Below are positions 7,084-13,413 of a DNA stretch of 15,225 nt, in pieces. The position numbers and the translations under genes were made by a program. The notes below the pieces were generated by a model. That model did not search any database and was not told the origin of the DNA. It worked only from the letters and a program-made list of their open reading frames with translations. Each line of letters begins with the position of its first letter. Position 1 is the first letter of the stretch. Source of the DNA: a bacterium (GTDB lineage Bacteria > UBA9089 > UBA9088 > JAGUXG01); assembly GCA_030018505.1 (NCBI GenBank), contig JASEHO010000025.1:1-15225 (forward strand). Reading direction: 5' to 3'.

Positions 7084-8220
7084 ATGAGCTTGATTAGAAC
7101 AAGAGAAGAATCTTACATAAACCTGAATCCCCTTCAAACTGGAGGAAGGACGAATGCAGAGGTGAGGCTTACAGCGGCAAGTTTTGTTGATGGATATTCT
7201 GTTTGCGACTATTGTAAGGGTGTTCTTCATCTGATTGAGAAGCCTTCTATTTGTGAATTGACCAAAGATTTAGCAGAGTTTCTGGGTATGGATGAGGCAA
7301 GATTGACGCTTGGTTGTCGTGAAGGAAAATTTGCTGTGATGCATGCCTTGCTCTCTGTTCAAGGTGCGATAGTCGTTGATTCTAATCGGCATTATAGCAC
7401 CTATGTAGCGGTAGAACGTGCTAATGGTAAAATCTATGAGGTGGAGAATACAGGATATCCTGAATATGAGATACGACCAGAGGCATACAGATGGGTATTT
7501 GAGCAGGTCTTAGAAGAGACAAAAAAACCTCCAGAGCTTGCCTTACTTACCCATGTGGATGGAGATTATGGCAATTTGGTTGATGCTTATGAGGTGGGCA
7601 AGATATGTCAGGAGTATGGAGTGCCCTTTCTTCTCAATGCCGCTTATACCGCTGGTCGAATGGAGGTTAATGGTAAGAAACTGCTGGCTGATTTTGTTGT
7701 TGTCTCAGCTCATAAAGGGTTTGGTGTCCCAGGGACAATTGGGGTTTTAGCCATATCTGAAAAATGGAGAGAGAGATTATTTAGAAAGTCTATCAAATAT
7801 CCAAAAAAGGATATAGAACTTCTTGGTTGCACAGCCAGAGGAGGGGCTGCTGCCTGCCTTATCACAGCCCTTCCTTATGTAAAAGAGAGGGTGAAACACT
7901 GGAATGAAGAAATAGAAAAAGCCCGCTGGTTTGTGGAGAAGATGGAGGCTCTGGGAGATATTGAACAGCTTGGGATAAAACCTACCAAACATGATTTGAT
8001 TCGGCTTAAGACTCCGCTCCTTAATAAAATTGCTCAGAAAGATCGTAAGAAAGGGTATTTCCTTTATCATGAGCTGGAAAAGCGTGGCATAACCGGGATA
8101 AAGCCAGGTCAGACAGAGTGGTTTAAGCTCTCCACTTATGGATTAACCTGGGAGCAGGTTAAATACCTATATGGGGCATTTGAGGAGATAAAAGATGGTA
8201 ATCGTTCAGCCACTATATAA
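7084..8220 (+). CDS. pscS: O-phosphoseryl-tRNA:Cys-tRNA synthase (SepCysS)
   Basis: SepCysS is a PLP enzyme that converts phosphoserine attached to tRNA(Cys) into cysteine using a sulfur donor. It is classically archaeal, with some bacterial occurrences. At 378 residues the length is typical. Hallmarks are INLNPLQTGG (12-21), the CDYC pair (Cys41, Cys44), THVDGDYGNL (156-165), NAAYTAGR (185-192), the PLP-lysine segment SAHKGFG (208-214, Lys211) and the third catalytic cysteine in ELLGCTARG (245-253, Cys249). All three persulfide or redox cysteines known from archaeal enzymes are therefore kept. GGAGGAG at 7072-7078 supports the start. It is the first gene of a five-gene sulfur operon. No SepRS gene is in the window, so the true substrate (Sep-tRNA or a related phosphoserine/sulfur reaction) is open. 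Confidence 0.9.
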   Translation: MSLIRTREESYINLNPLQTGGRTNAEVRLTAASFVDGYSVCDYCKGVLHLIEKPSICELTKDLAEFLGMDEARLTLGCREGKFAVMHALLSVQGAIVVDSNRHYSTYVAVERANGKIYEVENTGYPEYEIRPEAYRWVFEQVLEETKKPPELALLTHVDGDYGNLVDAYEVGKICQEYGVPFLLNAAYTAGRMEVNGKKLLADFVVVSAHKGFGVPGTIGVLAISEKWRERLFRKSIKYPKKDIELLGCTARGGAAACLITALPYVKERVKHWNEEIEKARWFVEKMEALGDIEQLGIKPTKHDLIRLKTPLLNKIAQKDRKKGYFLYHELEKRGITGIKPGQTEWFKLSTYGLTWEQVKYLYGAFEEIKDGNRSATI

Positions 8221-8250
8221 AGAAGACTATAAAGGAAGAAAGGTGAATAA

Positions 8251-9450
8251 ATGACTAAAACGATTGCTGAAATCAATGAGAGGATTAAGAAGGGTGAAGC
8301 AGTAGTTGTCACCGCAGAAGAGATTATTGACCTGGTAGATAAGAAGGGTGTGCATCAAGTGGCAAAAGAGGTTGATGTGGTTACCACAGCCACCTTTGGC
8401 CCTATGTGTTCATCAGGCATTTATTTTAATTTTGGTCATTCAAAGCCAAGGATAAAGGCACAGAAGGCATGGTTGAACAATGTCCCAGCTTATGCAGGTT
8501 TAGCCGCAGTAGATCTCTATCTTGGGGCAACAGAGCTTGCTGAGAATGACCCTGCCAACACTGTCTATCCTGGTGCATTCAGGTATGGTGGGGGCCATAT
8601 AATTGAAGAGCTGGTCTCTGGAAAGGATATAAGAATGAAGGTGGTCTCTTATGGCACAGATTGCTATCCAAAGAAGGAGCTTTCCACCTGGCTCAATATC
8701 CATGATCTGAATGAGGCGGTTCTATTCAACCCAAGGAACTGCTATCAAAATTATAATGTTGCGGTCAATCTTTCCAATAAGGTCATTTACACCTATTTAG
8801 GCACCTTGCTGCCAAGGCTTGGTAATGCTAATTATTGTAGTGCCGGACAGCTTTCGCCCCTGTTGAATGACCCTCTCTATCTTACCATTGGCATTGGCAC
8901 AAGGATATTCTTATGTGGTGGAATAGGCTATGTTGCCTGGCAAGGGACACAGCACAATCCAAATGTAGCAAGGGGGGAGAATCAAGTGCCAAAGAGGGCT
9001 GGTGGAACATTAGCTGTGATTGGAGACCTGAAGCAAATGGAACCTGCCTGGCTAAGAGGTGTAAGTATGACTGGCTATGGGGTTACTTTAGCTGTGGGGA
9101 TTGGTGTTCCTATTCCTATGCTTAATGAGGAGATATGCAGATTTGTGGCAGTGAGAGACGAGGAGATATTGGCACCAGTGGTGGATTATAGTAAAGCCTA
9201 CCCAGAAAGGGAGCCAGATGTTTTGGCAGAGGTGAGTTATAGCCAGTTGAAGAGCGGAAAGATAAAGATAAATGGCAAAGAGGTGCCTACTGGCGGGCTT
9301 TCCAGTTATGCTAAGGCAAGGCAGATAGCCAACATCCTCAAGGAATGGATAATAAAAGGGGATTTTCTCTTGACAGAGCCTGTGCAAAGACTGCCTTCAG
9401 TTGAGACCAATATCACTATAAAGCCACTAAAGGAAAGAGGTGAGAGATAA
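8251..9450 (+). CDS. DUF39/COG1900 homocysteine biosynthesis protein
   Basis: The family, characterised genetically in Methanosarcina with a partner NIL-ferredoxin, makes homocysteine from aspartate semialdehyde and sulfide, bypassing O-acyl-homoserine. This 399-residue protein begins MTKTIAEINERIKKGEAVVV, typical of DUF39. It contains TTATFGPMCSSG (45-56, Cys53), YPGAFRYGGGHIIEELV (106-122), SYGTDCYPKKE (133-143, Cys138) and GGIGYVAWQGTQHNPN. Cys53 and Cys138 are candidates for the persulfide-carrying residues described in the family. No CBS-domain pair is visible at the C terminus, unlike some archaeal homologues. GAAAGGTG before the ATG is a good ribosome-binding site. Its stop overlaps the next start by one base (TAATG), as expected for a two-subunit system. 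Confidence 0.92.
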   Translation: MTKTIAEINERIKKGEAVVVTAEEIIDLVDKKGVHQVAKEVDVVTTATFGPMCSSGIYFNFGHSKPRIKAQKAWLNNVPAYAGLAAVDLYLGATELAENDPANTVYPGAFRYGGGHIIEELVSGKDIRMKVVSYGTDCYPKKELSTWLNIHDLNEAVLFNPRNCYQNYNVAVNLSNKVIYTYLGTLLPRLGNANYCSAGQLSPLLNDPLYLTIGIGTRIFLCGGIGYVAWQGTQHNPNVARGENQVPKRAGGTLAVIGDLKQMEPAWLRGVSMTGYGVTLAVGIGVPIPMLNEEICRFVAVRDEEILAPVVDYSKAYPEREPDVLAEVSYSQLKSGKIKINGKEVPTGGLSSYAKARQIANILKEWIIKGDFLLTEPVQRLPSVETNITIKPLKERGER

Positions 9451-9854
9451 TGAAAAAACGACTGGTACTAACCTTTCTAAAGGAGACAGTAGAAAAGCCA
9501 ATCACCTATCATTTAGTCAAGGATTATGACCTGATGGTGAATATTTTGAGCGCAAAGATAGAGCCGAATGAAGAAGGAAGATTGGTGGTAGAGATAAGTG
9601 GCAAGAAGGAGAATTTAAGCCAGGGTATGGACTACCTCAGGGACTTAGGGGTTTCTGTGCAACCTTTGGCTTCTGATGTGAGATGGAATGAAGAAAGATG
9701 CACCCATTGCACTGCCTGCATTCCTATCTGTTCATCGCAAGCCCTGGTCGTTGACAGGAAAACGATGATTGTTTCCTTCAACCCTGATTTTTGTATCCTC
9801 TGTGGACTCTGCCTAAGAGCTTGTCCTTATCAAGCAATAGAGATAATGTTTTAA
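9450..9854 (+). CDS. NIL-domain ferredoxin, partner of the DUF39 protein
   Basis: This 134-residue protein has an N-terminal NIL domain (~1-75, also found on methionine ABC importers and thought to bind small sulfur-containing ligands) followed by two [4Fe-4S] ferredoxin motifs: CTHCTACIPIC (Cys84, 87, 90, 94) and CILCGLCLRACP (Cys115, 118, 121, 125). The same NIL plus 2x[4Fe-4S] protein accompanies DUF39 proteins in methanogens and other anaerobes, where it is needed for homocysteine formation, presumably supplying electrons for persulfide reduction. Translation is coupled to the preceding gene through TAATG. It is cytoplasmic with no signal peptide. The clusters imply an oxygen-sensitive, low-potential function. 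Confidence 0.93.
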   Translation: MKKRLVLTFLKETVEKPITYHLVKDYDLMVNILSAKIEPNEEGRLVVEISGKKENLSQGMDYLRDLGVSVQPLASDVRWNEERCTHCTACIPICSSQALVVDRKTMIVSFNPDFCILCGLCLRACPYQAIEIMF

Positions 9855-9863
9855 GGAGGTAAA

Positions 9864-10646
9864 ATGAAGTTAGATGATATAGTTGTTTCAAAGGCTATCA
9901 TAGAAAGATGGAGCAAAGATTTAGTTGATAGCTTAGAGAGTGATGTGGCTATTGCAGGTGGAGGACCTGCTGGGCTTACTGCAGGCTACTACTTAGCCAA
10001 AAAAGGGTTCAAGGTTGTTCTTTTTGAAAGAAAGCTCTCTGTTGGTGGTGGTATGTGGGGCGGTGGCATGATGTATAATAAGTGTGTCTTTCAAGAACTA
10101 TCAATACCAGTGCTTGAGGAGTTTAAGATACGGTATGAGGAATATCAACCGGGCTATTTTCTGACTGATTCATTAGAGACGGTCTCCTGCCTTTGTCTTG
10201 AGGCAATCAGAGCTGGAGTAAGGATATTTAATCTTATCTCTGTTGAGGATGTGATGATTCGTGAGGAAGGAGTTACAGGTCTTGTTCTTAACTGGAGTGC
10301 AGTTGATATTGCTAAGCTCCATGTTGACCCATTGACAATTCGGTCAAAATATGTTGTCGATGCCTCTGGCCATGCTGCTGAGGTAGCTCATATAATTGTG
10401 AGAAAGATTGGCAAAAAGCTTCTTACTGAAACTGGAGAGCTTGTTGGTGAGAATCCCATGTGGGCAGAGATAGGTGAGCGTCTCATCGTGGAGAATACAA
10501 AGGAGATATACCCTGGTGTCTATGTGGCTGGAATGGCTTCCAATGCTGTCTTTGGAGGCCCAAGGATGGGGCCTATATTCGGCGGCATGCTCCTTTCTGG
10601 AAAAAGGGTAGCTGAAATAGTGGGAGAAAAGATTGGTAATAGCTAA
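9864..10646 (+). CDS. thi4: Thiamine thiazole synthase Thi4, sulfide-using type
   Basis: Thi4 builds the ADP-thiazole moiety of thiamine from NAD, glycine and a sulfur atom. At 260 residues it is the archaeal/prokaryotic length. The dinucleotide-binding motif AGGGPAGL (31-38) with Glu55 closing the fold, GGGMWGGGMM (61-70) and the C-terminal YVAGMASNAVFGGPRMGP are diagnostic. At the position where yeast Thi4 has the sacrificial cysteine, this protein reads KLHVDPLT (151-158, His153), as in methanogen enzymes that take sulfur from free sulfide with an iron cofactor and can turn over repeatedly. AAGGAGG (9853-9859) overlapping the previous stop supports the start. Its place in an operon of sulfide-fixing enzymes fits this reading. 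The His assignment rests on recalled alignments. Confidence 0.93.
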   Translation: MKLDDIVVSKAIIERWSKDLVDSLESDVAIAGGGPAGLTAGYYLAKKGFKVVLFERKLSVGGGMWGGGMMYNKCVFQELSIPVLEEFKIRYEEYQPGYFLTDSLETVSCLCLEAIRAGVRIFNLISVEDVMIREEGVTGLVLNWSAVDIAKLHVDPLTIRSKYVVDASGHAAEVAHIIVRKIGKKLLTETGELVGENPMWAEIGERLIVENTKEIYPGVYVAGMASNAVFGGPRMGPIFGGMLLSGKRVAEIVGEKIGNS

Positions 10647-10652
10647 AAAAAG

Positions 10653-11441
10653 ATGAGCCTTTTAGAGATAGAGAATCTATTTGTAGAAGTAGATGGAAAG
10701 AATGTATTGAATGGGGTCAATCTAAGTATTGAAGAAAGAGAGGTTCATATCCTTATGGGTCCAAATGGCTCTGGAAAGAGTAGCCTAATGATGAGCCTTT
10801 TGGGCTATCCACATTATAAAATTGTTCAGGGAAAGATTAGATTTGCTAAAGAGGAACTGAATTCTATGCCCATTCATCAACGGGTAAAATTGGGTTTGGC
10901 TGTCTCCTTTCAGTCACCACCTGAAATTAGAGGGGTGAAGTTAAGGGATTTGGTTAGATTGTCAGCAGGTGTGCCTATTTGGGACCAATCCAAAGAACCA
11001 GAAGAAACCTTTGCCTCTCCTTTCTTACAAAAGGTTGGTCTTTCTCCAGAAACTTTTTTTGATAGGGATGTTAATGTAGGCTTTTCAGGGGGTGAGCGGA
11101 AGCGTTCAGAGATGGCCCAGATCTTTGCCCAAAAGCCAAAGCTGATGATTTTAGATGAGCCAGACTCTGGGGTTGACATTGACTCCCTAAAAATGATTGG
11201 ACGGAATTTAGGTGAGTATATCAAGGAGAGCCATTGTGCCTGCTTAGTTATCACCCATTACAGGCACATCTTGCCATACCTAAAGCCAGATTTGGCTCAT
11301 ATAATGTGTGGGGGTATGATTGTAAAGAGCGGCGATCCTTATGAAATGTTTACCAGAATTGAAGAAAAAGGATTTTGTGAATATTTAGGACTATGCCCAC
11401 CAGGGATAAAGGATAAGATAGAAAAGGGGATAAAAAGATAA
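10653..11441 (+). CDS. sufC: SufC-like Fe-S assembly ABC ATPase
   Basis: SufC is the ATPase of the SUF iron-sulfur scaffold (SufBC2D, or SufBC in archaeal minimal systems). This 262-residue protein has Walker A GPNGSGKSS (36-44), Q-loop SFQSPPEIRG (85-94), the ABC signature FSGGERKR (144-151), Walker B LMILDEPDSGVDID (164-177) and switch His202 in ITHYRHIL. SPPEIRGV and EPDSGVDID are typical of SufC rather than importer ATPases. The gene starts six bases after the thi4 stop, with only an A-rich stretch upstream, so translation is probably coupled. No sufB or sufD follows; the operon ends in repeats. The partner scaffold must be elsewhere, or the ATPase has drifted to another role. Confidence 0.9.
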   Translation: MSLLEIENLFVEVDGKNVLNGVNLSIEEREVHILMGPNGSGKSSLMMSLLGYPHYKIVQGKIRFAKEELNSMPIHQRVKLGLAVSFQSPPEIRGVKLRDLVRLSAGVPIWDQSKEPEETFASPFLQKVGLSPETFFDRDVNVGFSGGERKRSEMAQIFAQKPKLMILDEPDSGVDIDSLKMIGRNLGEYIKESHCACLVITHYRHILPYLKPDLAHIMCGGMIVKSGDPYEMFTRIEEKGFCEYLGLCPPGIKDKIEKGIKR

Positions 11442-11448
11442 AGCTTCA

Positions 11449-11547
11449 GGTAACTGTTTACCGAGATAGAAGTGCAAGGTAAATAGTAAGAGGTTACCGG
11501 TAATCGGTTATCGGTAAAGAAAAGTATCCATTGGTTGTTACCGATAA
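11449..11547. repeat. Cluster of GGTAAC/GTTACC palindromes
   Basis: This non-coding cluster holds several related dyads. GGTAACTGTTTACC (11449-11462) is, on the minus strand, the GGTAAACAGTTAC end of the dispersed repeat. TTACCGGTAA (11494-11503) is a perfect palindrome. TTATCGGTAA (11508-11517) pairs with TTACCGATAA (11538-11547). It may be the decayed end of a repeat element or a transcript-end structure behind sufC. The 258-bp space 11442-11699 contains no gene. Confidence 0.6.
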
Positions 11548-11579
11548 AAGATCTTTTTCATTTAATAGAAAATAGGACC

Positions 11580-11654
11580 TGCCTGTGTGTTGCACGCAGA
11601 CAAGCATTTCTATTTGGCTATAACACAGCAAAAAAATGCTTGCAAAAATTTTTT
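11580..11654 (+). terminator. Possible terminator hairpins behind sufC
   Basis: A G/C-rich hairpin, CTGTGTG (11583-11589) pairing with CACGCAG (11593-11599), is followed by a second inverted repeat, CAAGCATTT (11601-11609) and AAATGCTTG (11634-11642), then by a run of six T (11649-11654). Together they could end the sufC transcript. The second stem also overlaps the -35 box of the rplL promoter, so it could instead be an operator. No experiment or comparison is available here. Confidence 0.35.
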
Positions 11655-11668
11655 ATGGAATTTATACT
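11640..11668 (+). promoter_or_regulatory. Sigma70-type promoter for rplL
   Basis: TTGCAA (11640-11645) and TATACT (11663-11668) are separated by 17 bases. A transcript would start near 11675 and give a leader of about 25 nt containing AAGGAGG (11684-11690) ahead of the ATG at 11700. This suggests rplL is transcribed on its own. Confidence 0.7.
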
Positions 11669-11699
11669 AATAATCTCATAATTAAGGAGGTATAAAAAG

Positions 11700-12086
11700 A
11701 TGTCACAAATTACAAAGAATGAGATAATTGAGGCTATATCTAGGATGACTGTTTTAGATTTGGCTGAAATGGTAAAGGAACTGGAAGCAAAATTTGGAGT
11801 GCAAGCAGCAGCCCCTGTAGTCTCTGCAGGAGCATCTGTTGCAACAGAGACAACAGAAGAAAAGAAAGAAGAAAAGACTGATTTTGATATAGTGCTGACA
11901 AGCTTTGGAGACCAGAAGATACAGGTTATTAAAGATGTCAGAGCCATCACCTCATTAGGTCTTAAAGAGGCAAAAGATTTAGTAGAATCAGCTCCAACTA
12001 CTATAAAGAAAGGTGTAAATAAAGAGGAAGCAGAAGATATCAAGAAAAAATTAGAGGCAGTAGGAGCAAAGATAGAGATAAAATAA
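11700..12086 (+). CDS. rplL: 50S ribosomal protein L7/L12
   Basis: L7/L12 forms the flexible ribosomal stalk that recruits and stimulates translation GTPases. The 128-residue product has the N-terminal dimerisation and L10-binding segment (~1-36), an Ala/Val/Glu-rich hinge (~37-58) and the conserved C-terminal domain from EKTDFD (59-64) through TSLGLKEAKDLVESAP to the end GAKIEIK. AAGGAGG and a good promoter precede it. Oddly, rplJ (L10) is not upstream and rpoB is not downstream; the neighbours are sufC and a convergent ubiA-family gene. Either the rplKAJL-rpoBC cluster is split in this genome or this is a second or moved copy. The protein shows no sign of decay. Confidence 0.96.
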   Translation: MSQITKNEIIEAISRMTVLDLAEMVKELEAKFGVQAAAPVVSAGASVATETTEEKKEEKTDFDIVLTSFGDQKIQVIKDVRAITSLGLKEAKDLVESAPTTIKKGVNKEEAEDIKKKLEAVGAKIEIK

Positions 12087-12105
12087 GCAACTAAAGGAAA
12101 AAGGT

Positions 12106-12123
12106 TTGAAAGTAGGCTTTCAA
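12106..12123 (-). terminator. Small hairpin between convergent rplL and ubiA
   Basis: TTGAAAG and CTTTCAA form a 7-bp stem with a 4-base loop. On the minus strand it is followed by ACCTTTTTCC, so it could weakly terminate the prenyltransferase transcript. On the plus strand no T-run follows. The stem is not G/C-rich, so confidence is low. Confidence 0.35.
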
Positions 12124-12202
12124 TAAAAGAGATTGCCAATGTCGCCTGCCTGTTTGGGCCCTCGCCACATATCGAAGGGTAGTTACAAAGAGCCTGCCTC
12201 TT

Positions 12203-13054
12203 TCATAGGCTGAAATCTGCTACTACTGAAATAAATAGGATTATGCTGACAAGGCTGTTGACAGAAAAGAATGCCGTGTTTACCTTTGAAAGGTCGCTCT
12301 CTGAGATGAGGCTATGTTCATAAATGAGCAAAAAGATTATAGCCAGAATACCAATCCAATAGAACAAACCCATTATACCTACGATGCCAGTAAGTGTAAA
12401 TGAGATTATAGTGATAAGATGAAATAGCCTTGAGATGAGCAACCCCTTTCTTATTCCAAAGAAAGCAGGGATAGAATGCATTCCTTCTTTTTTATCAAAC
12501 TCTAAATCTTGGGTGGCATAAATAATATCAAACCCTGCTGTCCAGAAACAGACACCTGCCCCTAAGAGTATTGGCAACACGGCAATGCTTCCTTTTATGG
12601 CTATCCAACCTCCGATTGGAGCACAAGCCAAGACCAGACCTATTCCAAAATGCGTCAGATAGGTAAATCTTTTAAGGTAGGAGTAGGAGATGAGCATAAT
12701 CACTACGAGAGGGGATAGGATACAGCACAAAAGGTTCAGTTTATAAGCGGAGAAGAAAAGGAGGCTGAGGGAGACAAAGACCAATAACCACACTTGCCAG
12801 ATAGGAATCAAGCCTTTTGGCAAAGCCCTGTCTAATGTCCTGGGATTCTTGGCATCTATCTCTTTGTCTATCAACCTATTCATAGCCATCCCAGCTGTTC
12901 TGGCGCCTATCATAGCCAATGTCAAGAAGACCCAGTAATGAATAGGAAATATTCCTTGATATGCCAAGATACCTCCAAGATAGGCAAAAGGCAAAGCAAA
13001 GATAGTGTGTTCAAATTTTACCAATCCAAGAAAGAGTCGGAATGCTTTAAGCAT
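12203..13054 (-). CDS. ubiA: UbiA-family prenyltransferase (MqnP/UbiA-like)
   Basis: This is an integral-membrane prenyltransferase that attaches a polyprenyl chain to an aromatic acid in quinone synthesis. The 283-residue form has the two Asp-rich motifs NRLIDKEID (59-67) and DIIYATQDLEFDKKEG (176-191), followed by HSIPAFFG, and about eight to nine hydrophobic helices. IKFEHTIFALPFAY-like N termini and YATQDLEFD are typical of the 'putative 4-hydroxybenzoate' subgroup that includes MqnP of the futalosine menaquinone route, so menaquinone is a likely product. The ATG at 13054 is preferred over an in-frame TTG at 13078 because family proteins begin at this point; neither has a strong ribosome-binding site. 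It stands alone, with no quinone-pathway gene beside it. Confidence 0.88.
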   Translation of the reverse strand: MLKAFRLFLGLVKFEHTIFALPFAYLGGILAYQGIFPIHYWVFLTLAMIGARTAGMAMNRLIDKEIDAKNPRTLDRALPKGLIPIWQVWLLVFVSLSLLFFSAYKLNLLCCILSPLVVIMLISYSYLKRFTYLTHFGIGLVLACAPIGGWIAIKGSIAVLPILLGAGVCFWTAGFDIIYATQDLEFDKKEGMHSIPAFFGIRKGLLISRLFHLITIISFTLTGIVGIMGLFYWIGILAIIFLLIYEHSLISESDLSKVNTAFFSVNSLVSIILFISVVADFSL

Positions 13055-13091
13055 CTTTATAAAAATCCAAAATCCCAAATCCTAAACAAAT

Positions 13092-13270
13092 CCGTAACAC
13101 TTTAGCCATTATGAAGTAAAGATTAACCAGAGGGCACAGAAGATCACTAGCAAATTGCAAATTTAGCATTTATCATTTCAATTTGAAATGATAAATTTGC
13201 AATGCTAAATTTGAAATGAAATTCTCCGTGAACTCAATGGTTTTTACTTCAGTTAGGTAAACAGTTACGG
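13092..13270. mobile_element. MITE-like palindromic element (179 bp)
   Basis: The ends are imperfect inverted repeats of about 28 bp. The left end (13092-13120) is CCGTAACACTTTAGCCATTA then TGAAGTAAA. The right end (13243-13270) is TTTACTTCAGTTAGGTAAAC then AGTTACGG. Both match the dispersed repeat core. The centre is a long hairpin: 13158-13181 pairs with 13183-13194 plus 13202-13213, 24 bp with a 7-base bulge (13195-13201). Between left end and hairpin lies AACCAGAGGGCACAGAAG. There is no ORF. It resembles a non-autonomous transposon or REP-like structure. The rest of the 359-bp space 13055-13413 has only a palindrome. Confidence 0.7.
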
Positions 13271-13326
13271 AAAAAGATTAGAACCTATAACACCTAAAAA
13301 GTTTTACTAAATCTGTTGCTTATGGT

Positions 13327-13344
13327 ATGTCTAATATTAGACAT
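13327..13344. promoter_or_regulatory. Perfect 18-bp palindrome
   Basis: ATGTCTAATATTAGACAT is a perfect dyad of operator size in the space between pilM and the ubiA-family gene. It lies 273 bases upstream of the ubiA start and 70 bases past the pilM stop. No regulator gene is adjacent. Binding-site function is only a possibility. Confidence 0.4.
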
Positions 13345-13413
13345 TTACTCTGAGGATACAAGAATGGAAAAAAGGAAGATTTATAAATATTTGGGTTTAG
13401 ATTTTTGTCAAGG

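Noticed and set aside
11580..11642. Ribosomal L10 leader RNA
   Set aside because: L10 leaders precede rplJ, which is absent, and the hairpins lie upstream of the predicted rplL transcription start, so they would not be in the mRNA leader.
11618..12139. Minus-strand open frame opposite rplL
   Set aside because: It is a Ser/Phe-rich shadow of the L7/L12 coding sequence with no start signal or family features.
13055..13078. TTG start for the ubiA-family gene
   Set aside because: It adds residues encoded by a GGATTT-like low-complexity stretch; family proteins start at the ATG 13054 position.
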